This document shows, one piece after another, positions 35,547 to 45,900 of a stretch of DNA of 64,000 nt; position 1 is the first letter of the stretch, and the number at the start of each line of letters is the position of its first letter. A model generated the notes under the pieces. It was not told where the DNA came from. It did no database searches and saw only the letters and a list, made by a program, of their open reading frames with translations. The stretch is from CAZGNZ01 sp964527215 (GTDB lineage: Bacteria; Fidelibacterota; Marinisomatia; SCGC-AAA003-L08; JACNLC01): positions 6,236 to 70,235 of the forward strand of contig CAZGNZ010000020.1 in assembly GCA_964527215.1 (NCBI GenBank). The letters are read 5' to 3'. A program made the translations under genes and the position numbers.

Positions 35547-38500
35547 ATGATGAGTTACAGATTATTCAAGACTTGTTTTCTGCTCCTTATGGTCCTGAGT
35601 TTCGGCGGCTGGCTGGTGGCTCAGGAAATCTGCGAACCGCAGTACTCTATTCCCAATGACGTGTTTCCCGGCTCCGCCAACAACCAGATGACGGGCGGGG
35701 AATTCCGGGCCGCCATTGTGGTGGGACAACCGCTGACGGTCACGGCCAACAACTATTTCTCACACAGTGTGTCCCAGGGTTTTTACAGCTACTATCAAAA
35801 AGAACCCCGGCCGCCGGTACTTACCGCCTCTGACGGTGATTTTCAGGATGAAGTATTGCTGGAATGGGTGGTGGAAGACCAGAAAACCGGTCCGCCGGTC
35901 ACCGACAATCTGGTGACCCTCTACCGGAACGGCTACATCCTGACAACCCTGCCGGTCACACAGACCGAATACCAGGACTTCAACGTGTTTGCCGGTGAGT
36001 ATTACGAATACGGCGTATCCAGCGGCAACGCCATGGGTGAAAGCCATACGGCAGACAATGTGGGATTCCTGAATCCCGACGGTGTGATCACCGGTCATGT
36101 GGAAACCCCCAGCGGCAATCCTGTTCAGGATACCAAAGTAATACTGACCCCCAACCTTGGGCAGTCCGCATTCTTCGACGGCGAAAGCTACATTTTCTTT
36201 TTCAACGACAGCACCGCCGCCAACCGGCTGTTTGACGGATTCGAAGGCGATTACACCATCGAGACCTGGTTCCGCAGCATCCACACTTACCAGCAGCGGT
36301 TTTTCACTGCCGTGGATTCCGCCACAACTGATCATTATGTGATTCTGGAACTGACTGATGACGGCAAGGTCCGCTGGCAGCACAGCCCCGACGCCGGATC
36401 ACCCGGGGACGAAATTGTGACTGTCAATACATTTACGGAAGATATGGAATGGCATCATCTGGCGGTTTCATATCAGCAGGAAGTGTATGACGCCGACGGC
36501 AATCTCAGTGACACCCATCTGATGAAAATGTACATAGACGGTGCCATTGTAGGACATTCCCACACCACCGGTCCCATTAACGACACGGTGGAGCTGATGA
36601 TTGGTAAAAACAGCCCCAAGGATCGTGAACTGTATTTCCAGGGACGGCTGGATGATTTCCGTATCTGGCGTACGGCCCGGGAATGGTCGGATATCCGGAA
36701 ATACATGGATCTGACCCTGTCCGGTGAAGAGCATTATCTTGAAGCCTACTGGAAATTTGATGAAAACGAAGGCGACATCATCTTTGATCTCACCGACAAC
36801 AACATCGACGGCGAAATCTGCGGTGTGGATCATAACAATTATACGGCCCCGGTGTATGTGGGTGCCCTCACCGATTCTCTGGGCAATTACTACATCCGGG
36901 GGATTTACTACGCCAACGGCACAACCTTCACTGCGACGCCCTCCAAATCCACACCCATCGGCCGCGCACTTGATTTTGACGGGTCGGATGACTACATCTC
37001 ATTTCACGGAAAACGGGTGGACTTCACAGACGGTTACACTATTGAGGGTTGGCTGAAAACCGGTGCAGCCGATACACAAACCCTGTTCGCAGCTGTGAAT
37101 CCAGAGGATGATACCGGCCGGATTTCAATTAAAACCGAAAACGGGCAGGTGAAATACAGTCACTTTGAAACCGAAGTGGTTTCGCCGCTGACTTATAATG
37201 ACGAGCTGTGGCATCACTGGGCGGTAACATGTAATGACACCGTCAGTGTGCTGTACATGGAAGGCGAAGAAGTTGCGTCTGCACAGGTGACACAGGTTGT
37301 GTCTGATTTATCGGAAATCGTGATCGGTCGCCAGAGTCCCAATATAGATGACGGGCATTTTGACGGCTATCTGGATGAAATCCGTGTCTGGACCAATGCC
37401 CGGACAGCGCTGCAGGTGGGCGGCACCCAGAATCAGGTGCTCACAGCCGAAGAAGACGGACTGATCCACTACTGGCGTCTGAATGAAGGCAGCGGGGAAC
37501 TGCTGGCGGACGCCACCGGAAACATGGTGACAGGCACACTGCACGGCGCGTTCTGGACCGAAGACATTCCGCTGAATGAGTATTTCACACATATCTACGA
37601 ACCGGAAAGCCGTCAGGCTACCCTGAATCACAGCAACACCGCGGTGGATATGGTGGATTTCATTGACATCTCCATGATCGAGGTCAGCGGATTCGTGCGG
37701 TACCAGAATACGGCCTGTTTTCAGGATAATGTGGAGATTCTGCTGAATGGTGAATCACTCTTTCCGCCGGTTTATACCGATGATGACGGGAAATTCAGCG
37801 TGGAACTGGAGCCGGGCAGCAGCGGCAACATTATCAGTCCGGTTTATTCTGATCATACATTCATACCGCCGTTTATCGAACTGCCGCTGGTGGCCACACC
37901 CATCACGGCGCTCTATTTTGACGACCAGATCACCCGCGATGTGTACGGCAGCGTGACAGGCGGTGTCTGCGAATTTCCCATTACACCGACACAGGGCCAG
38001 ATTGAGGTGACGCTCCGTGCCATCGACGGATGTATTGAAACCACCGTTGTACCTCATGCGGATACCGGCCACTGGCAGTTTGACGATCTGCCGCCGCTGA
38101 TTTACAATGTCACAGTGGATCACCCCGATCCGGATATCGACAGCTTTTTCCTGGGAGACACCCTTTCCCTGGAAACCGGCAATGGCAGCAAGGATTATGT
38201 GTATCGATCCATACCGGTGGTTTCCGTGATTGAAATGCCTCAGAATGAATGCGGCATGAATGTCATGGAATTGAACGGACCCGAAACACTGTTTTTCGAG
38301 ATTTATGAAACCTATACCAATCAGGGTGAGAACCAGTACTGCGCCTCCGATTCAGGGTCGGTGACGATATTCGACTACATAACTGCCACCAGTCCCGATT
38401 CCACATTCAGCTATACAAACGGGTTGGTCATGTGGGATGTTGTGCCCGGTGTACCCAATATTCTGGACGGCGGTGAACATCCCTATCAGAAGAACCTGCA

Positions 38501-41500
38501 GGTATCAGTGACTGACCATCTGCAGCGGAATGCCGCCACGGAGGTATGGACGTACGTCACCGGTAACAAACCGCGCAACGACGCCACATATACCACCACC
38601 ACGCCGGAAATGCCGTTCATGATTCTCCGGTCTCCGCCGGGTGACGGCAGCAGCAGTACTTTCGAACAGGGTACTTCTGCCAGTCAGACCATCGGATTCA
38701 ACACCGTGTACAACACCGATGCCAATGCCTATTTCGGCGTGCACCTGGGGGTGGACGCGGAAATCACGGTGGGTCTCATCGTGGAATCAACCATTTCGGT
38801 GAATGCCACGCTGGATTTCTCAGCCGAAATGAGTGTGGGAATTCAGCAGGAATCCGCCACAGAGCAGACCTGGACCTGGAATGTGAACGAAACCTTCTCC
38901 ACAGTGGGCGGCGGTGATGTGTATATCGGCGGCGCTCTGAATATGCTCTATGGTGTCACTGATGTGATGACCATTGATGGATGCGAAGTGGTGATCACAC
39001 CTGACCTGATACTGGTACCGGACGGATTCGCCACAACCTATATCTACTCGGAAGATTTCATCCTTGGTACGCTGATTCCGTCACTGATAGAAATTGGTGA
39101 TGAAACTTCTGCAGAAACCTGGCTGAATATTGTCGACCGGAACACTTTCCTGAAAGACTGGTCACTGACCCTGGCCGCCAATCCGGATACCCTTTACAAC
39201 ATGTCCCTTGAGGATGCTATCGGGCTGGCCAGTGAATACTTCGACGGCGGAACCACCATCGTGCCAAGTCATTTGGATGACGACAACTTCCCGGAACCCG
39301 ATCCGGAGGATCAGAGCGAAGTGGATGATCCCGTGATTGACCTGCCGTTCCAGGATTTCTTCGACGATCTGATGGATGATGCCATTGACGTCGAACCGTC
39401 TTTGGAAGCACCGGAACCGGATGTGGAAGGTCTGAACCGGAATATTTCCTTTGACGCCGGGGCGACGTACACCTACAGCATGTCAACATCAGCGGCCAAA
39501 TCCGAAGCGGTGAACTTCGAGATGTTCATCGGCAGCGGCGTGGCGGTGGATGCGGGTATTGAAGTAAACGGTCTGGGCGTATTCGGCGGTTTTCAGGTTG
39601 CCTTCCAGACCACCCGCGGGAAAACCGAGTCTGTTACGACAGAACAGACCACCACCACCAGTTTCACGCTGGCAGATGATGATCCCGGTGACTTCTTCAG
39701 CGTGAACGTCACCACCGACGGTGTGTACGGACCGGTTTTCGGTCTGGTGGGCGGTGCCAGTTCATGTCCCTGGGAAGAAGGCTCCACACCATTCGACGGA
39801 ACCGATCTGTCGGTGAGTCCTGCACAGCAGCTGAACGTGATGCCTGATGAAGCGGCTCCCTTTATCCTGGATCTGGGGAACACCAGCCCCATGGGACAGG
39901 AGCGTGAATACTGGCTCAGCGTTATTCAGGAAAGCAACCCGTACGGTGCAGTGGTGGCTGTGAACGGCGTAGTGATGGAAGATCACATGGCATACCTGGT
40001 TCCGTACGGAGAAGCCGTTCAGGCAACAGTCACCGTGGAACGCGGTCCGGTGGAATACGAGTATGACGATATTCAGCTGCGATTCTATTCACCATGTGAT
40101 GAAACAGTGTTTGCGGATACGGTAGCAATATCGGCCCATTTCCTGCGTCCCTGCAGTGAAAGCCATATTGCATTTCCGGAGGACAACTGGCTGGTGACAT
40201 CCGCATACGGGCAGGATTCCCTGTATATCACCGTTGACGGATATGACCGCGGAGATGAGTACTTGGAGCGGATCGATCTCCTGTACCGGCCGGCGGTCGG
40301 CTACGATCGTGAAGATGATGGCAGCGTACAGCGCAATGAACATATCGTACCCTTGTCCTATGATCTTACGGCCGAAGAACTGGCGCCGCTGAACGAAACC
40401 GGTAAGGGTGATATATTCCTGACCGGTGGCGGAGCGGTGGTAACCGGGTCTGATATTGCTGTGCAGGGAACCGATCCCGAAACCGGCGGCGAGGAGCCTG
40501 CGCCAAGAGTCAATGACTGGTTCATGGCTGCTTCCATTACACCGGATGAACTGATTGACGACTACATCATTCTGCCCTGGGATATCAGTCCGGATATCAT
40601 CATTGACGGTGAGTATGAGCTGAAAGCCATTGCCGTCTGCTCCGGTGACATTGTGCCGGGTACATCCAACATCATTACGGGACTGATTGACCGCAACGCC
40701 CCCCAGCCTCTGGGCGCACCGGAACCCTCCGACGGCATTCTGACTGCTGACGAGGAAATTACCATTATATATAATGAAGATGTGGAATGCGGAGAAATCA
40801 GCGTTGGTGCCGAACATATTACGCTTTATAATACCGTGACCGGAAATCCGGTGGCCTTCGAGTACACCTGCGGTGGAAATCAGATCGTGATTGATCTGGA
40901 TATCCTCCAGAATCATTTTTATGAAAATCAGACTTTCCGTGCATCAGTGGGACCCATTCAAGACCTGTATGGCAATCAGACCATGGAACCCATCGTCTGG
41001 GAATTCTTCGTCAACCGGAATCCCATTGAATGGATCGGCGGCGGGATCGAAAACATCATCCTGTATGATGATGAGAGTTATTCGACCACCCGCTGGCTGG
41101 TGAACAGCGGGGGCAGCAACCGGTCATGGGAAATGATTGATATCCCCGACTGGCTGGATATTGCGCCGACAACGGGAACCCTGACCCCGGGGAATCAGCA
41201 GGAAATCACTGTTTCGCTGAATGAACAGCCGGGCTATGGTGAATATCAGCAGACTGTATATGCCAGCGGCGTCATGGGCGATGAACCGATGCCGGTGGAT
41301 ATTCGGGTCCTGTGCTATCCGCCTGACTGGGAGGTTGTAGAAGAAGACTTCATGAATTCCATGAATATCGTTGCCCTCCTGACCACCGATGACGAACTGT
41401 CATCAGATACTTACGATATTGTGGGTGTGTTTGCCGGGGAAGAGCTGCGCGGTGTGGGCAATGTGCAGTTTGTACCTGAGCTGTCAGAATTGGCCAATAC

Positions 41501-42890
41501 CCATGCCTACGAGGTTTTCCTGACAATCTACAGCAACCTTACCAGCGGTGAGGAATTGACGCTGAAGGTCTGGGATGCATCCGAATGTGCCCTGCTGGGA
41601 TACATCATCGAAACGTTTACGTTTGAGTCCAATGTCATTCTGGGCAGTCCGACCTCACCCATTGATATTACAGCTACCAGCCAGGTGATTCAGGAATTCA
41701 CATTCCCGTCCGGCTGGCGCTGGTTCTCAATGAATCTGGAAGCCGGTGATATGGGGATCAATGAAGTCCTTCACGATCTGGCACCCACTCAGGATGACCA
41801 GATCAAGAGTCAATACAGCTACAGTCAGTTCATGAACGGTTACGGTTGGCTGGGTCTCCTGAATACGTTGACCGTGGATGAAATGTACATGATGAAAATG
41901 GCCCAGCCCGATACCATGAATATGCTGGGATATGCTGTCAACATCGAACTGGATACACTCTATCTGGATGCCGGCTGGAACTGGATCAGCTTCCTGCCGC
42001 AGCAGAGCTATCCGGTCAATGATGCCCTGCTGGCCCTTTCGCCCTGGACCGGCGATCTGATCAAGAGCCAGTTTGACTTTGCCATGTATGTGGAAAATCT
42101 GGGCTGGATCGGTGACATGGATTACATGAATCCCCATTTGGGTTACCAGATATATCTCCAGAATGAGGACGAACTGGTTTATCCTCTGGAGCAGGAGATT
42201 GGATTGACACGGACGGTTTCATCCGGTAATGATGATCGCGAAGACAATTCCGGCTGGCTCGTCAATACTGAACTTTGGGCCAACTCCATGAATGTCATTG
42301 CAGAAATTGCCGACAGCGAGATGAATCTGGAGGCCGAAAATCTGCTGATCGGGGCCTTCGTCGGTGATGAATGCCGCGGTAAGGCCTGGGCCTCAGGTTA
42401 TGAATTACTGGACCGGAATCTGTTCTTTATAACCGTGTATGGGGATGATGACGGTGAAACGGTTGCATTCAGGCTGTTTGACAATGCCACCGGCAATGGC
42501 ATGGAACTGACCGAAACGGTTGATTTCTCCATTAACGACATTGCCGGATCGGTCCTCGATCCCATGATGCTGACCTGGAGTCCGCTGAGCAATGATATCG
42601 GACTTATTCCGAAAGTCTTTGCGCTGGATCAGAACTTCCCCAATCCCTTCAATGCATCCACAACAATCAGCTATGCCCTGCCGCAGACCGAACAGGTTGA
42701 ACTGGTCATCTACAATCTGGCCGGCCAGGAGGTGAAAACGCTGGTGAATTCGGTGCAGACACCGGGATTCTATCAGGTGAACTGGAACGGAACCACAGCC
42801 ATGAATACGCCGGTTCCGTCCGGAATTTATATCTATCGGATTACCGCAGGGGAATTCCGTCAAATGCATAAACTCGTTATCCTGAAATAG
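35547..42890 (+). CDS. Giant secreted LamG / Ig-like protein with T9SS sorting tail
   Basis: A 2447-residue exported protein. Domains by rough residue: signal peptide 1-26; fibronectin-like 85-180; LamG jellyroll 1 about 206-420 and 2 about 472-660 (both with YTIE.W......T and LDD.RIW / LDEIRVW motifs); carboxypeptidase-regulatory-like sandwiches 705-880; an unrecognised Ser/Thr-rich beta region 1039-1410; an SbsA/Big_5-type Ig domain 1717-1827; a BACON-like domain 1828-1922; ECRG domains at 1926-2048 and 2236-2345; and a type-A T9SS sorting domain 2355-2447 (NFPNPFNASTTISYALP ... GIYIYRITAG). It starts 6 bp after fibre gene 3 behind a seven-G run. It is probably the anchor or partner of the fibres; this is inference. 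Confidence 0.88.
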   Translation: MMSYRLFKTCFLLLMVLSFGGWLVAQEICEPQYSIPNDVFPGSANNQMTGGEFRAAIVVGQPLTVTANNYFSHSVSQGFYSYYQKEPRPPVLTASDGDFQDEVLLEWVVEDQKTGPPVTDNLVTLYRNGYILTTLPVTQTEYQDFNVFAGEYYEYGVSSGNAMGESHTADNVGFLNPDGVITGHVETPSGNPVQDTKVILTPNLGQSAFFDGESYIFFFNDSTAANRLFDGFEGDYTIETWFRSIHTYQQRFFTAVDSATTDHYVILELTDDGKVRWQHSPDAGSPGDEIVTVNTFTEDMEWHHLAVSYQQEVYDADGNLSDTHLMKMYIDGAIVGHSHTTGPINDTVELMIGKNSPKDRELYFQGRLDDFRIWRTAREWSDIRKYMDLTLSGEEHYLEAYWKFDENEGDIIFDLTDNNIDGEICGVDHNNYTAPVYVGALTDSLGNYYIRGIYYANGTTFTATPSKSTPIGRALDFDGSDDYISFHGKRVDFTDGYTIEGWLKTGAADTQTLFAAVNPEDDTGRISIKTENGQVKYSHFETEVVSPLTYNDELWHHWAVTCNDTVSVLYMEGEEVASAQVTQVVSDLSEIVIGRQSPNIDDGHFDGYLDEIRVWTNARTALQVGGTQNQVLTAEEDGLIHYWRLNEGSGELLADATGNMVTGTLHGAFWTEDIPLNEYFTHIYEPESRQATLNHSNTAVDMVDFIDISMIEVSGFVRYQNTACFQDNVEILLNGESLFPPVYTDDDGKFSVELEPGSSGNIISPVYSDHTFIPPFIELPLVATPITALYFDDQITRDVYGSVTGGVCEFPITPTQGQIEVTLRAIDGCIETTVVPHADTGHWQFDDLPPLIYNVTVDHPDPDIDSFFLGDTLSLETGNGSKDYVYRSIPVVSVIEMPQNECGMNVMELNGPETLFFEIYETYTNQGENQYCASDSGSVTIFDYITATSPDSTFSYTNGLVMWDVVPGVPNILDGGEHPYQKNLQVSVTDHLQRNAATEVWTYVTGNKPRNDATYTTTTPEMPFMILRSPPGDGSSSTFEQGTSASQTIGFNTVYNTDANAYFGVHLGVDAEITVGLIVESTISVNATLDFSAEMSVGIQQESATEQTWTWNVNETFSTVGGGDVYIGGALNMLYGVTDVMTIDGCEVVITPDLILVPDGFATTYIYSEDFILGTLIPSLIEIGDETSAETWLNIVDRNTFLKDWSLTLAANPDTLYNMSLEDAIGLASEYFDGGTTIVPSHLDDDNFPEPDPEDQSEVDDPVIDLPFQDFFDDLMDDAIDVEPSLEAPEPDVEGLNRNISFDAGATYTYSMSTSAAKSEAVNFEMFIGSGVAVDAGIEVNGLGVFGGFQVAFQTTRGKTESVTTEQTTTTSFTLADDDPGDFFSVNVTTDGVYGPVFGLVGGASSCPWEEGSTPFDGTDLSVSPAQQLNVMPDEAAPFILDLGNTSPMGQEREYWLSVIQESNPYGAVVAVNGVVMEDHMAYLVPYGEAVQATVTVERGPVEYEYDDIQLRFYSPCDETVFADTVAISAHFLRPCSESHIAFPEDNWLVTSAYGQDSLYITVDGYDRGDEYLERIDLLYRPAVGYDREDDGSVQRNEHIVPLSYDLTAEELAPLNETGKGDIFLTGGGAVVTGSDIAVQGTDPETGGEEPAPRVNDWFMAASITPDELIDDYIILPWDISPDIIIDGEYELKAIAVCSGDIVPGTSNIITGLIDRNAPQPLGAPEPSDGILTADEEITIIYNEDVECGEISVGAEHITLYNTVTGNPVAFEYTCGGNQIVIDLDILQNHFYENQTFRASVGPIQDLYGNQTMEPIVWEFFVNRNPIEWIGGGIENIILYDDESYSTTRWLVNSGGSNRSWEMIDIPDWLDIAPTTGTLTPGNQQEITVSLNEQPGYGEYQQTVYASGVMGDEPMPVDIRVLCYPPDWEVVEEDFMNSMNIVALLTTDDELSSDTYDIVGVFAGEELRGVGNVQFVPELSELANTHAYEVFLTIYSNLTSGEELTLKVWDASECALLGYIIETFTFESNVILGSPTSPIDITATSQVIQEFTFPSGWRWFSMNLEAGDMGINEVLHDLAPTQDDQIKSQYSYSQFMNGYGWLGLLNTLTVDEMYMMKMAQPDTMNMLGYAVNIELDTLYLDAGWNWISFLPQQSYPVNDALLALSPWTGDLIKSQFDFAMYVENLGWIGDMDYMNPHLGYQIYLQNEDELVYPLEQEIGLTRTVSSGNDDREDNSGWLVNTELWANSMNVIAEIADSEMNLEAENLLIGAFVGDECRGKAWASGYELLDRNLFFITVYGDDDGETVAFRLFDNATGNGMELTETVDFSINDIAGSVLDPMMLTWSPLSNDIGLIPKVFALDQNFPNPFNASTTISYALPQTEQVELVIYNLAGQEVKTLVNSVQTPGFYQVNWNGTTAMNTPVPSGIYIYRITAGEFRQMHKLVILK

Positions 42891-42900
42891 GGGGTTCAAA

Positions 42901-45900
42901 ATGCGGAATAAAATCACACATGTATTCAAGGCCGATCGTCAGATCAGTCTGATTCTGGGAATGTTTTGTTTACTCGGGACTGCCGCGCTGCATGCGGCGG
43001 CCCCGGACTGGTCAGTTGACTCCGGCGATTTTGCGTCATCTGCATCCGTTCGGTCAATTCTGTATGTGGATTATGAAATCGCCACTGATGAAGCCAATCT
43101 GATTGGCGCATTTGCAGGCGAGGAATGCCGCGGCGTCGGCAGTCCGGTGCTGGTTTTCGATGACTGGATGTTTCTGTTCACCATCTATTCGGACACCCCC
43201 GAAGAAGAAATCAGCTTTCAGGCCTATGTTGCAGCTGAGGATGCCGTTGCACCCATCATCGAAACCGTGGAGTTTCAGGCCGATGCCATGTTCGGCACCC
43301 CCTTTGATCCGATGGAAATGAACGCGCTGCTGTATTTCGACAATGCACCGGAAGTGCTGGACATCCCCGGTGAGACTGTCCATTTTGATGAAGATTTTTC
43401 ATCCTTTGATCTGGATGATTATCTCATCGAACTGGATAATGACGGCATTCTCTGGACAGTGTCCGGTGACAGTAATCTGAATGTGTCCATTGATTTTAAT
43501 AATATGGTCACCATTGTGCCCTTCGATGCCGAATGGGTGGGCACTGAAACCCTGACCTTCACGGCCACGGATGACACGGACAGCGCCCTGTTTGATTCGG
43601 ACGCCGCTGATTTTACGGTACTGCCCGAAGACCATCCGCCGGTGGTAGGCGATATCCCCGATCAGGTCATTGAGCTGGGCTCGCAGTTCGAAGACATTGG
43701 TCTCAGTGATTATCTGACTGAACTGGACGGTGATGAGATTTACTGGAACTACGAATTCATGCCCCCAATCAATCCGGAGCCGATTCCGGACTGGTCGGTC
43801 TCTGTCAGTGACTATGAGATGAATATGACCATCACCACACTGGTTACCGTGCGGGGTGCGGCTGCGGACAATGAAACGGATATTCTCGGTGCCTTTGTGG
43901 GGGATGAATGCCGCGGACTGGTCAGCCCAATGAATATTCTGGATGACTGGTACTTCTTTCTGATCGTGTATGCCAATGAGATCGGTGAAGAAATCAGCTT
44001 CCGGTATTACGACGCCGCCAATGCCGTAATCGTGCCGGTGGCGGAAACCTATGAGTTTGCTTCCAATGCTGCCTACGGCAGTCCTGCCGATCCCGAGCAT
44101 ATCCACGCCGAGTTTCTGCGCGTGAATATCACTGAGGCCGACATAGCTGAATTTGAACTGGTGAGTACCACCTGGTCCGGTTCGGAAATGGTTCGGTTTT
44201 CAGCACAGGACGCCGGAACCGGGAGCATGTATTCCGACAGCGATGCAGTCACTTTTACCGTGGCCAGTGCCCTGGATATGCCGCCGTTCGTGAGCAATAT
44301 CCCCAGTCAGACCATTGACGAAGGCGGTTCATTTGAGACCTTTGATCTGGATAATTATGTACTTGAACTGGATGGTAACGATATCAACTGGGGCTGGACC
44401 GGTCAGAGCGAACTCATTGTCGAAATGGATGGTGACAATGTTATCACTATCGCGGCGCCCGAAGAGAACTGGTTCGGCAGTGAAGAAATCATGTTCGTTG
44501 CAACGGACGACACCAATCTCCAGCTGTCGGATCACACGATCGCCGTATTCACCATTCTGCCGGTGAACGATACCCCATGGCTCTCAGGTGCGCTGCCTGA
44601 TATCGATCTTGCTTTCCAGCATGAACTTGAAATCAGTCTGGATGTGTTTTCAGATATTGAAAATGATCCATTGACTTATCTGGTATCTTCATCCGATACC
44701 GAAATTGTGACCATATCTCTGGATGGCACCACAGCCACGCTTTATGCAGTGGAACTGGGATCTGCAGTGATTTCGGTGAATGTGGATGACGGAATGCGCG
44801 GTGCGATAGATGTGGATTTTGCTGTAGATGTATTCTGCGACGGCGTCATCGACTGCAACGGTGTCTGTCACGGAACAGCCTATCTGGATGGCTGCAGTGA
44901 ATGTGTAGGCGGGAACACCGGCATGGAGGCCGAATGGTCCCGTGACTGCAACAATGACTGTCACGGTGATGCAGATCTGGATGACTGCGGTGTGTGTTCT
45001 GGCGGAAATTCGGGACATACCGCCAACAGTGATCTGGATTGCCACGGGGACTGCCCTGAGGGTACTCCGAACTGGGATGGCGAAGCCGGCGGAACCGCCA
45101 TATTGGATGACTGTGGCATCTGCTCCGAAGGGAACACCGATCACACGGCCAACAGCGATATCGACGAGTGCAATGTGTGTCCGGACGGCACCATGGGCAC
45201 CGGCAGCAATTACGCGGCTCCCGAAGACTATACATACGAAGATGGTCCGGACTGCAATGAGGACTGTTTCGGCACAGCCTACATTGATGACTGCGGCTAT
45301 TGCTCGGAGGGCAGCAGCGGCCATGCGGCCAACAGCGATATCGACGAGTGCAATGTGTGTCCGGACGGCACCATGGGCACNNNNNNNNNNNNNNNNNNNN
45401 NNNNNNNNNNNNNNNNNNNNNNNNNNNNNNNNNNNNNNNNNNNNNNNNNNNNNNNNNNNNNNNNNNNNNNNNNNNNNNNNGTTTCGGCACGGCCTACATC
45501 GATGACTGCGGCTATTGCTCGGAAGGCAGCAGCGGTCATGTGGCCAACAGCGATATCGATGTGTGCAATGTGTGTCCGGACGGCACCATGGGCACCGGCA
45601 GCGATGACGCGGCTCCCGACGGCTATACCTACGAAGACGGTCCGGATTGCAACGAGGACTGTTTCGGCACGGCCTACATCGATGACTGCGGCTATTGCTC
45701 GGAAGGCAGCAGCGGTCATGTGGCCAACAGCGATATCGATGTGTGCAATGTGTGTCCGGACGGCACCATGGGCACCGGCAGCGATGACGCGGCTCCCGAC
45801 GGCTATACCTACGAAGACGGTCCGGATTGCAACGAGGACTGTTTCGGCACGGCCTACATCGATGACTGCGGCTATTGCTCGGAAGGCAGCAGCGGTCATG

